This document shows, piece by piece, positions 30,388 to 40,024 of a stretch of 40,441 bases of DNA. A model generated the notes under the pieces. That model was not told the DNA's origin. It saw nothing but the letters and a program-made list of their open reading frames with translations, and did not search any database. The position numbers were made by a program, and so were the translations under genes. This DNA comes from a virus, in IMG/VR virus record IMGVR_UViG_3300042898_000081, positions 1 through 40,441 of that record; one strand, written 5' to 3'. The stretch's first letter is position 1; every line of letters begins with the position of its first letter.

Positions 30388-33300
30388 ATGGCAAAAGACG
30401 AATGGTCGGTTGTTTCCGAAACTCCAGTCGGTGCAGCCGATAGTTCTGGCTGGGAAGTTGCGTCTGAAACTCCTATTGCCGCTGCCCCTGCCGTTGCCCC
30501 TACGCAACAAATGACGCCCCAGCAGATGGAGCGTTTTGTAAAACCTGCGCAACCAGTACAGCAAACGCCAGCGGCTCAGCCTTTCTTGCCCCCACCCGTG
30601 CCTAAAGCGGAGCCTGACAGAAGTTTTTCTCCTCTTGAAGAAGCTAAAAAAGGCGCAGTTGGCGCGGCTACTGTTGGCATCCCAAGCTCGGTTGAGCAGT
30701 TTAAATTAGCCGGTAGTGCTGAAGTTCTTGGTAACACCATCCAACGCTTAGAGTTGCTGGACAAGATTGATAAAGGGGAAATTAAATCTCCTAACGAGTT
30801 ACCTCGTGACCCACAAGCACGTATGTATTTTGCCTCTAACCCAGAGGTGCGTGGCCGACTGCGTCAAGCAATTAATAATGACCTAACCAAAGATCAAACA
30901 TTTGTAAACACCTCTCTTGGTTTACTTGAGCAATACAAGCGTGAAGGTAAGAAATACGAAGGCCGCCAAGAGAAAGTGCTAGAGAGCGAAAGCGCCGCAG
31001 ACTTTGGTAATTGGCTGTCTAAAAACATTGGCTCGGGCGCTGTCTACGCTATACCTTCTATCATTGCCGCTATTACCGCAAAACAACCGGGTCTGCTAAC
31101 TGTCGGCACGGGTATGGGTTATACCGAGGCGGTTAACAATCGTCTAGATGCACTGGCCAAGGAACTGCAAACCCTACCGCCTGAGCAAAGAGCCGCTCGT
31201 GTAGCTCAAAGGCTACAAGAAACTAACGATGTAAACACAGCCATTGCTGTAGCTTCTGGTGCACTAGATACAGTGCTTGGCCCTGCCGCTTCTATTGCTA
31301 AGCAAGGCATTAAGAGCTCAATCCAAGGCATGGGCCGTAGGGGTGCGGCCAAAGAAGCTATTAAAGAACTGCCTAAACAAGCTGGGCAAGAGTTTGTAGC
31401 TGGTAGCGCTCAAGAAGCCGCGCAAATTGCGGGTAAAGTTAATGTTGGCGAGCGCGATAAGTTTGCCACAATGGAGACCGCCAAAGATGTTTTGGAATCT
31501 GGACTCGCCGAAGCCGCTGGTTCTCTTGGCCCAACCGCTGGTATGGGCGCACTGCGTGTAGCTGCAACACCAAAAGCTGAAGCACCTGTTACGGAAAAAG
31601 TTGAACCTACTTTAGACCCATGGACGGTAGAAGAAGAAACCCCCCTAGCTCCTGTTAATAAGCGCCAAGCACTCAAAGATGCTTTAGCTAAACGCATGAA
31701 GCCTGCGGTAGAAGAACAACCTGCGGCAGAGGTACAACCTGCGCCCCCTACGGTGGTATCGGAAGCTGCTCCTACTGAAGTAACTCCAGAAGTACAACCT
31801 GCGCCCTCCCCAGAGCTTGAAGCACTTGTAGCAAAATACAAGAAGCGGGGCTACATGCCCGAAGACGCCGCTACACTAGCGCGTAACGAGATTGAGGAAG
31901 CAAATGCGCCTATTGAAGAGGGAGCAAAAGATGTTACAGAACCTATCAGTAAAGCAGGTGGAGAGAGCCCTGCGCTACCTGCACAATCAGCCGACAACGT
32001 TCCCGCCACCACAGGAGTTGGAGAAGCTAAACGAGATGGAGTGGTTCCTGTTAGAGCGGATGTTGCAAAGCCTGTTGAAAGAGAAAGAGCTAAGCCCGTT
32101 GCAGTAACAGACGCAGATATAACGGACACTGTAAAGTATTATGAAAAACGAAATGAATTTCTTAAACAGCTTGATGAAGCAAGCGAAGAAAGCTCGGCTC
32201 TATTAGACAAACTAATTGATTTAGATAGTGTTCGCGCAGCAGACGTTTTAGACGACAATGGCAAACCGTTAGTTCTTGATGAAAACGGTAACTATGATTC
32301 AGACAAAAAATACGAAGCTGTAAAAACTTTAGAAGCCAAGCGTAATGAGGCTTCAGCTAAATTTGATGCTGCTATTCAACAACTTGATGAACTTGATGCC
32401 GCTAGAGAAGTAGCAAAGAAAACCCTTGTAGAAACTAAAGGAGCCGACGTTGGCACTAAGACCCCTAAAACCGTCCAAACAAAAGAAGAAGGACAAAAAG
32501 CACCAGCAGCCGGAGCAGTAACCGGCAAGCAACGTGGTCGGCCAAAGGCTGACATTACTGAAGAGAAGCGTGCGGAGAAAGAAAAAGCTCGTACCGAAGG
32601 CCGTGCTGAGTACATGAAGGGCGAGCGTGCTCTACCTAAACTTCAGACCCAACTGGAAGAAGCCGCTACCCCTGTTGACGAGACTAAGTTTGCCGACGAC
32701 TTAGATTTAACAGTTGCCCAAGACGAGAAGCGTGCGCTTAAGCGAGACACCATCAATGCAATGATGGACTTGGAAACTAAGCACCGTGGTACTGCTCTGG
32801 GTAAACGGGTCAAAGCCGCACTTGCTGATCGCACAAAGATTTCTCAAAGAGACTATGACGATGTGCAGGCTGGGCGCAAGTACAAATCTCAAGAGCGCGT
32901 AAACAAAAGCTCTGCAAGTAACGAAGAAGTCGAAGCCGCAGACGAAGGGTTTAAGAAAGCTAAGAACGCCGCGCAAGCTGTGGGTCAAGTCATTAAGACG
33001 GGAACTGGCATGCAAAAGTTCTTGGCCAAGCGCCTTCGTGGACTGGTCAATGGTGTTAAGTTTGTTGTAGTTGAAGAGACCGACCCCCTACCAGAACAAC
33101 TGTCCCGCCATCAAGAGGCTTGGGGCAATGACAACTCCCGTGCTCGTGGTGTGTATTTTGAGAACACAGCTACCGGTGAAAAGATTATCTACGTGCGCGG
33201 TTCTAGCGCGGGTGACTTCCAAGGTATCAATAACACCACAGTACTGCATGAGTTACTGCATGCTGCAACGCAACAAAAACTTGAGCTAGCTCTTCTTGCG

Positions 33301-36300
33301 GTTCAACGTGGGTTCTCAGGTGACGCTAAGTTAACTCGTGCGTACAACAAACTCCTTGACGTGATGAACAACGCAAAGGATGAGTACAACCGACTGTCTA
33401 ACTTGGGCGAACTGCCCACGGATATTTACTATCTGAAGACTGTGTCTGGTGTGTTTAGCAACCCGCACGAGTTTGTTTCTTACGGCATGACCGACCCCTA
33501 TTTTCAAAAGTTCCTGATGGGCGCTTATGGCTTTGAGGAAGACACAGGTCTGTTCAACCAATTTGTAGACGCAATCCGTGAACTGCTTGGCATGGGGCTT
33601 GACTCCATCAATGCTCTGTCTGACTTAATTCTTGTTACGGATGAAATCTTGACGGCTAAGCTGACGCCGACAATGAAGATGATTGTTAAGGCTGACAAAG
33701 CCAACGCAGTCCGTGAAGGTCGTGGCGAGAAAGTTTCTGCGTCTAAAGCTAAAGCTAAGGCCAACGCCAACGCTAAAAAGATTACCGCTGCTGAGAAAAA
33801 AATCCTGCGCAGCAAAGAAGCGCAAGATGTAGTCGACGGCATTGACACAATGGTTAAGCTACGCGACCCGCAGATTTTCTTGGACACTCTTGCGTCTATG
33901 TGGTACGGGCTAAACGTAACAAAACTAAAAGCGTTGATGCCTTCTATTCAAACCAACATATTGGCTGAGTGGGGCACTAATCTTGGCATTAAACACATGG
34001 ACAAAACATGGCGTGCAATGGAAGATATGAGTGCTATGCGCATGAAGATGCTTGGTGGTGCTTCAGATGTAGTAAACAAATGGCTTAATGTACAACCCGG
34101 TTTGTACGGCAAACTTATTAAAGGCAAGAAGAATGAACTTGCTGAATTATCTGCTGTGATGCACTACGCCACGGACAAGAGCATTGACCCTGCTACAAAC
34201 AAGAAAGACGCTACACTTAACAAGATGTGGGATGGCCTGAGCGATACAGCCAAAGAAATCTACGTTGATGTGCGCGACTACTATAAATCTAACTTTGACT
34301 TGTACCGCTTGTTGCTCAATGCCCGCATAGATGCAATGAAGATCCCCGGTGATGCCGCTGACCCTGATACACCCAAGGGCAAGCTAATGGCTGAGATTAA
34401 GAAGATGTACGAGACGGCTAAGGGTCTATCTCCATACTTCCCATTGATGCGTTACGGTGACTACTGGTTGCGTGTTGGCTCTGGCAAAAAGAAAGAGTTC
34501 TACATGTTTGAGAGCGTAGCCGACCGTGAATTGTTTATGCGTCAGCGTGTTCGTGACTTACAAAAAGAAGGTGACACCCGCAGTCTGTCTGAGATGAAGG
34601 CCGATGAGGATATTGAAACCGGCAACGACTTAAAAGGTTTGCGCGATAAAAGTACGACTAACGACACTGCGCCTTTACTAAAACAAATCTTTGAGTTGAT
34701 TGGTGACGGCATGAGTGAAGTCGATGCCGAGGCGCTTAAGGATCAAATCTATCAGTTGTACTTGACTACGATGCCGGAGCAGAGTTTCCGTCGTCAGTTT
34801 ATCCATCGTAAAGGCACTGCTGGTTTCTCGGGTGACGCACTGCGCAACTTTATTACGTCTTCCACCAATATGGCCAACCAACTTTCGCGGTTAAAGTACG
34901 GCCCAGTAATGCTTCGTGAAGTTGATGCTGCCAAAGAAAGTCTCAAGGGCAACCCTGATAAAGATAAATTGGAGATGCTGGTCAACGAGTTAGGTGAGCG
35001 TGTTCAGTTGGATGTTTACCCACCTGCGGTAGATTCTTTTGCGCAAGGTGCGGCTAACGTTGCTAACAAAACAGCGTTCCTGTACTTTATGACTTCTGTG
35101 AAGACTGCTGTTGTTCAGTTTTCTTCGTTGCCTATTTTTGGCGCACCTGTCCTTATGTCTCGCCACAGTCCCGCCGGTGTAGTTGCTGAGATGGGCAAAA
35201 TGATGTTGGTCTTCAACGACGTCGGCGTTATTGATAAAGATGGAAAACTCAGTCAAGTGTCCTTGGCAAACTCCCGTCGCGTTAAGATGAATGAGGAAGA
35301 GCAACGGGCTATTGAAGCAATGACAGACCGTGGTGTCAGTGAGATCACGATGGCCTATGATTTGATGGATCGCCGCAAGACTCCGTCAACTAAATACTCT
35401 GGTGCGTGGAAGACTGCAACTAACATGATGGGTGGCTTGTTCCACCACGTTGAGCGTTTGAACCGTGAAGTCATGTTTATGACCTCGTTCCGTTTGAGCC
35501 GTAAGCCCGGGCCAAATCAACTATCTTTTGATGACGCGGTCGAACAAGCGGTTAAGGATACTTACGATGCTCTTGGTAACTTCTCTGAGCAAAACCGTCC
35601 ACGCATGATGCGCGGCCCAGCCGGTCGTACGCTATTGCAATTTAAGACTTTCCCTCTTTTCGTAACTACATACCTAACCCGTAATGGCTATCGTGCTATG
35701 GCTGGTATGGATGCGGCGGCTAAGAAAGAAGCGGCTACTCAATTGTTTGGCACTTTGTTTATGTCTGGCTTGTTAGCTGGCTACGTTGGTGTCCCGGGTA
35801 TCAGTGCGGCTATGGGTGCTATCCAAGGCATTATCAATTCAATGCGCGATGAAGATGATGAAGACCCGTTAGAAGAGCGCGACCTTGAGTTCTGGTTCCG
35901 CAGTGTGTTTATTCCTGAGTTCTTTGGTGAAGCTCAGATTGGTGGAAACAAAATCAGTGACATCATTGACTCCGGTTTGATTGACACTATCTCGGGCTAC
36001 AACATGTCTAATAGCTTGTCGATGAATAACATGTGGTTCCCAGACTTAAAAGAGCAACGCACTCTTGAAGACACAGTGCGGGAATACGCATTGTCGTTGG
36101 CAGGGCCGTTTGCTAGTTTGACATTAAATCAAATACCTTCAGCTATCCGGCTACTGCAAGAGGGTAAAACCATGCAAGGCTTGGAAAGACTTCTCCCCGC
36201 CGCTTTGCGTCAGCCGTTGACTGCGGTTCGGTATAGCGAAGAAGGTGCTACAACAAGTACAGGCGCGGTTATTAGAGAGCCTGAAGAGTTTACAAAGGCG

Positions 36301-36672
36301 CAACTACTTGCTCAAGCAGCCGGTGCACGGACTACAGGTTTGGCCTCTGCGCAAGAAGCTAACTTCAAAGCCAACGCACTTAAAGCTAAAGTGATAATTG
36401 AAAAAGGCAAGCTCGTTAATCGTGTTGACCTAGAAGCTACACGAGGCGATGACGAAGCCTTTGATGACGCACTGGAAAAACTAATCGCGTTTGGTGCGCG
36501 TAACCCACAAGCTAGGATTGATGGTGCAGATTTGAGCAAGTTAGTTCAAGCGCGTATATCTAAGCGTGCTAAGGCCGATCGTGGGTTTGATGTGGACAAG
36601 AAGTTCTACCCATACTTGGAACAGTTGCTTGAATCCTCTCGTGAGAAGCTCGAAAGAGAAGCGGCGAAATAA
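30388..36672 (+). CDS. Giant ejection protein (2094 aa), large polyvalent-protein type, with HEXXH metallopeptidase-like site
   Basis: Residues 1-90 are Pro/Gln-rich with two WxVxSETP repeats. Residues about 190-350 hold a hydrophobic module (GSGAVYAIPSIIAAITAKQP to AQEAAQIAGKVNVG). Residues 390-800 are Pro/Glu-rich linkers and charged helices. A zinc-peptidase-like site follows: VLHELLHAATQ with His954, Glu955 and His958, and about 70 residues later SNPHEFVSYGMTDPYFQKFL, where Glu1028 could be the third ligand. The C-terminal 900 residues resemble phage 'large polyvalent protein' domains, perhaps LPD38 (RLNREVMFMTSFRLSRKPGP, FKTFPLFVTTYLTRNGYRAM, LFGTLFMSGLLAGYVGVPG). They contain hydrophobic helices suited to a channel. 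Catalysis is not proven. Confidence 0.75.
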   Translation: MAKDEWSVVSETPVGAADSSGWEVASETPIAAAPAVAPTQQMTPQQMERFVKPAQPVQQTPAAQPFLPPPVPKAEPDRSFSPLEEAKKGAVGAATVGIPSSVEQFKLAGSAEVLGNTIQRLELLDKIDKGEIKSPNELPRDPQARMYFASNPEVRGRLRQAINNDLTKDQTFVNTSLGLLEQYKREGKKYEGRQEKVLESESAADFGNWLSKNIGSGAVYAIPSIIAAITAKQPGLLTVGTGMGYTEAVNNRLDALAKELQTLPPEQRAARVAQRLQETNDVNTAIAVASGALDTVLGPAASIAKQGIKSSIQGMGRRGAAKEAIKELPKQAGQEFVAGSAQEAAQIAGKVNVGERDKFATMETAKDVLESGLAEAAGSLGPTAGMGALRVAATPKAEAPVTEKVEPTLDPWTVEEETPLAPVNKRQALKDALAKRMKPAVEEQPAAEVQPAPPTVVSEAAPTEVTPEVQPAPSPELEALVAKYKKRGYMPEDAATLARNEIEEANAPIEEGAKDVTEPISKAGGESPALPAQSADNVPATTGVGEAKRDGVVPVRADVAKPVERERAKPVAVTDADITDTVKYYEKRNEFLKQLDEASEESSALLDKLIDLDSVRAADVLDDNGKPLVLDENGNYDSDKKYEAVKTLEAKRNEASAKFDAAIQQLDELDAAREVAKKTLVETKGADVGTKTPKTVQTKEEGQKAPAAGAVTGKQRGRPKADITEEKRAEKEKARTEGRAEYMKGERALPKLQTQLEEAATPVDETKFADDLDLTVAQDEKRALKRDTINAMMDLETKHRGTALGKRVKAALADRTKISQRDYDDVQAGRKYKSQERVNKSSASNEEVEAADEGFKKAKNAAQAVGQVIKTGTGMQKFLAKRLRGLVNGVKFVVVEETDPLPEQLSRHQEAWGNDNSRARGVYFENTATGEKIIYVRGSSAGDFQGINNTTVLHELLHAATQQKLELALLAVQRGFSGDAKLTRAYNKLLDVMNNAKDEYNRLSNLGELPTDIYYLKTVSGVFSNPHEFVSYGMTDPYFQKFLMGAYGFEEDTGLFNQFVDAIRELLGMGLDSINALSDLILVTDEILTAKLTPTMKMIVKADKANAVREGRGEKVSASKAKAKANANAKKITAAEKKILRSKEAQDVVDGIDTMVKLRDPQIFLDTLASMWYGLNVTKLKALMPSIQTNILAEWGTNLGIKHMDKTWRAMEDMSAMRMKMLGGASDVVNKWLNVQPGLYGKLIKGKKNELAELSAVMHYATDKSIDPATNKKDATLNKMWDGLSDTAKEIYVDVRDYYKSNFDLYRLLLNARIDAMKIPGDAADPDTPKGKLMAEIKKMYETAKGLSPYFPLMRYGDYWLRVGSGKKKEFYMFESVADRELFMRQRVRDLQKEGDTRSLSEMKADEDIETGNDLKGLRDKSTTNDTAPLLKQIFELIGDGMSEVDAEALKDQIYQLYLTTMPEQSFRRQFIHRKGTAGFSGDALRNFITSSTNMANQLSRLKYGPVMLREVDAAKESLKGNPDKDKLEMLVNELGERVQLDVYPPAVDSFAQGAANVANKTAFLYFMTSVKTAVVQFSSLPIFGAPVLMSRHSPAGVVAEMGKMMLVFNDVGVIDKDGKLSQVSLANSRRVKMNEEEQRAIEAMTDRGVSEITMAYDLMDRRKTPSTKYSGAWKTATNMMGGLFHHVERLNREVMFMTSFRLSRKPGPNQLSFDDAVEQAVKDTYDALGNFSEQNRPRMMRGPAGRTLLQFKTFPLFVTTYLTRNGYRAMAGMDAAAKKEAATQLFGTLFMSGLLAGYVGVPGISAAMGAIQGIINSMRDEDDEDPLEERDLEFWFRSVFIPEFFGEAQIGGNKISDIIDSGLIDTISGYNMSNSLSMNNMWFPDLKEQRTLEDTVREYALSLAGPFASLTLNQIPSAIRLLQEGKTMQGLERLLPAALRQPLTAVRYSEEGATTSTGAVIREPEEFTKAQLLAQAAGARTTGLASAQEANFKANALKAKVIIEKGKLVNRVDLEATRGDDEAFDDALEKLIAFGARNPQARIDGADLSKLVQARISKRAKADRGFDVDKKFYPYLEQLLESSREKLEREAAK

Positions 36673-36699
36673 AAAAACCCCCGGGGATTAGCCGGGGGT
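36671..36699 (-). terminator. Rho-independent terminator of the leftward operon
   Basis: ACCCCCGG (36677-36684) pairs with CCGGGGGT (36692-36699) around a 7-base loop. On the minus strand the stem is followed by TTTTTTT, so it terminates transcripts of the leftward early genes. On the plus strand the stem is followed by AAAAGG, which gives no U-tract. It overlaps the stop codon of the rightward giant gene. Confidence 0.85.
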
Positions 36700-36758
36700 A
36701 AAAGGAGGGCAACCAAAATAAACCGTCGGCAACTGCTTCCCGACAACTTAAGTTTAGC

Positions 36759-36953
36759 CTAAAGCCTCCACACTCGCAAACCTTTTATGCCGTCTTCTAT
36801 GACTACTTTCGTAAGTAGATCCATCTTTAGTCGGCGGGCCACTCGGTCAAGTTCCGCTTTAGCTTTCGCTGTATCAATGCAGGGTACAAAAAATGAGTAC
36901 CCCTTGCGGAACTTAGCCCAGTTGACCTCATAGTGAACTGTCTCGATTTTCAT
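36759..36953 (-). CDS. Small conserved early protein, unknown
   Basis: This 64-aa protein starts 26 bases inside the end of the primase-helicase gene. It reads MKIETVHYEVNWAKFRKGYS, FFVPCIDTAKAKAELDRVAR, RLKMDLLTKVVIEDGIKGLR and VWRL. The predicted order is strand, strand, helix, strand, strand. The 'F.rG.SFFVPC.D....k..l...a.rl....' pattern appears in small phage early proteins of unknown role. It may assist replication; this is inferred from the operon alone. Confidence 0.75.
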   Translation of the reverse strand: MKIETVHYEVNWAKFRKGYSFFVPCIDTAKAKAELDRVARRLKMDLLTKVVIEDGIKGLRVWRL

Positions 36954-39768
36954 CGGGTGTATCTATGTGAATAAAATCAGACCGAGACGCATCAAACATC
37001 AAGGCACGTACTGCGGGGGACACAACCTTCATGCCCTTAGCCATACGCTTGTTGACTGCTTCTTTAAATACATTAGCCTCTTTTAACTCTTTAAGTAAAT
37101 CTTTGTAGTTAATCTGACGCTGGACGCAAAAGTCTTTAAACGACTTGGCCGCAATCCATAACAGTTTGGTATCCGGCTCGTAGCGTATAAGCAGTTCACC
37201 CTTTGGCTCCATAGTCGGCATAGGGATCATGTTGCTCCGTGCGTCATTCTCACCATTGACAACCAAAGCGTGGTTCATATTGCCGTTGATAAACTCACCA
37301 AGCGTAGAGGCAGGGTTGCTGATTGGGGGCTTAATATCCTCACGCATCTCGCCGAGCATGCCTTTAAGCCAGTCGTACACAGCCTTCATGTCGTAGTCGT
37401 GCAGTTGCAGGTTCTTAGCGATTAGGCCACCGGCAATGTTACAAGCGGCTACGGCTGACCAGAAACGCTCACGCTGTGTGAACTTAACTTCTTTGTCGAG
37501 CTTAGCCTGAATCTTACGCACTAGGTCTTTGGCGTCTTCCAAGTTGTTGACGAGCCACTGAGCGTAGATTTCACCCGCATGCCCATAGTTCTCGCGCAGT
37601 TGGTGGTCAAACATTTGCTTGCCGACTTGCACGTCAATCAGGTTGTTAGGCTTGATCTCATACTCAAGTAGACGCATGGACTCACCATCGGGGGAATCTT
37701 TTGCCGCGCCAAGCTTTTGGTAGAAGCTAGCGTTTGAGGACGTTAAGGTCATCCCGTTCCAGCTAGTTAAGTTAACACGCTCTTCGTTGACCGAGCCACG
37801 CATCTTGTTCTTGCCCCGACCCTGCGAGATGCTGTACGACAGGTCAGAGAACTCCATAGGGCTGGTGTTCGTAATCTCGTCAATTGTGTTGGGCAGGTTG
37901 TTCATCACACCAAGCCTGTGCATCTTCGCGTTGAACGTATCCTTCCAAATCGAGGCGTTCTTAACGGGGTGACCCCATACACTGTTGCACATAAACAACG
38001 CTGTCGACTTACCCGAACCTGAGCTACTGTGAATCAAGTTGATGATTGCACCAGACATACCTGTAAATTTCAACAGTGGTGAACCAAAGGCCGTCAGTGC
38101 CGCAAAAGCATGAGGCTCAAGGCCGGGCTGCGCGTACATGTTGAAGACTTCTTTCCACTTCTCAAAGTCACCGTGTTCGTTAAGGTGCTCGGCTACCGCC
38201 TTGGTAATGTGTGAGGGCGGGCTGTAATACACGCCGTCTTTTGTAATCTCTCTATCGCCAAGAATGAACTTGCTGTCGTTATCGACCCAACCAAACTGTG
38301 TTCTCATAATATCTGCCTTCCGCATAACTTGTAAATTTTTAACTGCTGTAATCACATATACGCACATGAGGTCGACTTGCTTACTAAACAAGCCCACACC
38401 CTTAGACGCTAGTGCTTCCCGCAGTTTGTCTTTTGATGAAAGTACTCCGAGTGGGATTGCAAACTCTTTCATGCCGTCCCTTGGTAGGTGCAATCGGAAT
38501 AGCAATGTCTCCCCAATATCGGGGTCTGTTAGCCGCTTGATGATGTATAGATCGTGCTCATACACAAGGTCTGGTTCTGCTTCGTCAGTTGCGGGTCTGC
38601 GGTAGATGCCGCCGTTCTTACCCCTGAAGAATGGGAATGGATACTCAGGTATGCGTACTGTCTCAACCTCACCGTCTTCGGCTTTGATTACAACATCGTA
38701 ATCTTTGTCTTCGGCTTCCTCGATCTCCACACCAAGCATGATTGGTGATTTGATCTTGCCCTTGTGTTTACACCCTTCGCAACCCGTGGGGTTCTGCTTC
38801 TCAAAGGTAGCGCAGTGATGCGGCCCACCCGTGCGTTGCAGGTCATCAACTTTGTACTCGGTCTTAAACCGGTCGTAGTCGGGATGCTCCGCAGACATTT
38901 TGTGTATTGCGGAATCTCGGTCGATGCAAAAAGTTGCAATCGAAAGCGCTGAGCGCCATAAGTTGTAGTCGAGTGTGGCTTGATTCTCGTAGCAGTGCAT
39001 CAGTTGGTTGCAACCTTCGCCCTGCGCTGATTTCAGCATTATTGTTTTAAACCGCTTCACCTTATTCTGCATCACCGATTCCATCAAAGGACTCATGGTG
39101 CGCGGTATAAAGTCTGGCCGCTCGTCTTCCGGTTCTGCATCCGGTGCGCCGAGTAGCTCTTTCACTTGTGCGTAGGTCATACGCTGAGTGACTTCGTTAA
39201 GAACCGTTACTTCTACCGGTTCAGCTTTAAAGTTGTATGTGCCGGGGACACGCAGTACTCTGGATGCTTCAAATACAGCAGGGTCAACAATGAATCCTTG
39301 CTCTACGCACAACTCACGAAGGCGGTTTGCAAGGGGTTCCCAATCTGTGCGAGTTATGGTCTCTTCTAGCAACCAGTATGCGTGGATGCCGTAGCCTGAA
39401 CTAACTAAAATCGGTTGTGGTAACCCTACGTTTTTACAGAACTTCTTAAACTCGGCAAGACCTGTGGCTTGGTCAATGTAACCTTTGATAACTCCCTTTT
39501 CATCGGGTACAGCCTTCGTGGGGCCGCAATCAATATCCATCCACAGTGCGCGAACATAGGCAACGTTTTCGTGTGTGCGGTTGTTGAGCGGGCCGAACTT
39601 GGCACAGCCAAAAAACACGTCGAACTTGTTGCTTACTAGCGTCTCAATCTGCTCATTTACTTCTGCTCTTGTATCGTAAAACTTCTGATCTGGATACTTC
39701 CCTAGCCCAAACACACAGTACCGACCCTCTGTGGGTAGTACGGCATCTAGCAGGTCAAAGTGGGACAT
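36928..39768 (-). CDS. Primase-helicase fusion (AEP-type primase plus DUF927-like helicase)
   Basis: This 946-aa protein joins a primase to a helicase. Primase motifs fit the archaeo-eukaryotic (AEP/PrimPol) type: WMDID (Asp78, Asp80), SSGYGIHAYW (His129), VDPAVF (Asp162), then ASRVLRVPGTYNFK. A Cys/His cluster at residues 317-333 (HHCATFEKQNPTGCEGC) probably binds zinc. The helicase part resembles DUF927. Walker A is SSSGSGKST (Lys587), followed by SVWGHP; Walker B is NTIDE (Asp630, Glu631); a sensor-1-like TSSNAS is near 679; and a possible arginine finger lies at ESMR (Arg699). It would unwind and prime phage DNA. It lies between an HTH gene and a 64-aa gene on the leftward operon. Confidence 0.85.
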   Translation of the reverse strand: MSHFDLLDAVLPTEGRYCVFGLGKYPDQKFYDTRAEVNEQIETLVSNKFDVFFGCAKFGPLNNRTHENVAYVRALWMDIDCGPTKAVPDEKGVIKGYIDQATGLAEFKKFCKNVGLPQPILVSSGYGIHAYWLLEETITRTDWEPLANRLRELCVEQGFIVDPAVFEASRVLRVPGTYNFKAEPVEVTVLNEVTQRMTYAQVKELLGAPDAEPEDERPDFIPRTMSPLMESVMQNKVKRFKTIMLKSAQGEGCNQLMHCYENQATLDYNLWRSALSIATFCIDRDSAIHKMSAEHPDYDRFKTEYKVDDLQRTGGPHHCATFEKQNPTGCEGCKHKGKIKSPIMLGVEIEEAEDKDYDVVIKAEDGEVETVRIPEYPFPFFRGKNGGIYRRPATDEAEPDLVYEHDLYIIKRLTDPDIGETLLFRLHLPRDGMKEFAIPLGVLSSKDKLREALASKGVGLFSKQVDLMCVYVITAVKNLQVMRKADIMRTQFGWVDNDSKFILGDREITKDGVYYSPPSHITKAVAEHLNEHGDFEKWKEVFNMYAQPGLEPHAFAALTAFGSPLLKFTGMSGAIINLIHSSSGSGKSTALFMCNSVWGHPVKNASIWKDTFNAKMHRLGVMNNLPNTIDEITNTSPMEFSDLSYSISQGRGKNKMRGSVNEERVNLTSWNGMTLTSSNASFYQKLGAAKDSPDGESMRLLEYEIKPNNLIDVQVGKQMFDHQLRENYGHAGEIYAQWLVNNLEDAKDLVRKIQAKLDKEVKFTQRERFWSAVAACNIAGGLIAKNLQLHDYDMKAVYDWLKGMLGEMREDIKPPISNPASTLGEFINGNMNHALVVNGENDARSNMIPMPTMEPKGELLIRYEPDTKLLWIAAKSFKDFCVQRQINYKDLLKELKEANVFKEAVNKRMAKGMKVVSPAVRALMFDASRSDFIHIDTPDENRDSSL

Positions 39769-39772
39769 TTAT

Positions 39773-40021
39773 TTATTTCAGTTGGTGGTGGGCTTTAAGG
39801 TGGAGTATGTAATCGCTAATCGCTTGATCGTAGGAATGAAAGGGGACTGAGTCCCCCTTAAACCAATTGTAGATAGTCATTCGGGTTACCCCAAAGTCAT
39901 CTGCAATCTTGCTAACGCTTATGTTTTCGCGGATACATACACGACCCAAGGCCACACCCAGAGACTTGACGCTTGCTTTTTTATTTGCGTGCACCAAGCT
40001 CTGGCTATAACCATAGGTCAT
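39773..40021 (-). CDS. Helix-turn-helix DNA-binding protein
   Basis: This 82-aa protein has a helix-turn-helix at about residues 34-55: ISVSKIADDFGVTRMTIYNW, then FKGDSVP. That is the usual 'V..iA..fGVs..tIYnWf.G..vP' form. The remainder is a helical N-terminus (KKASVKSLGVALGRVCIREN) and a short helix at the end. It starts three bases after the stop of the gene before it, with GAGGAG in that gene's end as ribosome site. It may regulate early genes or assist replication; no operator palindrome is visible beside it. Confidence 0.8.
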   Translation of the reverse strand: MTYGYSQSLVHANKKASVKSLGVALGRVCIRENISVSKIADDFGVTRMTIYNWFKGDSVPFHSYDQAISDYILHLKAHHQLK

Positions 40022-40024
40022 GCG

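Noticed and set aside
36751-36761. TTTAGCCTAAA near-palindrome at the end of the leftward operon
   Set aside because: It is short, overlaps a stop codon and has no second copy nearby, so there is no reason to call it an operator.
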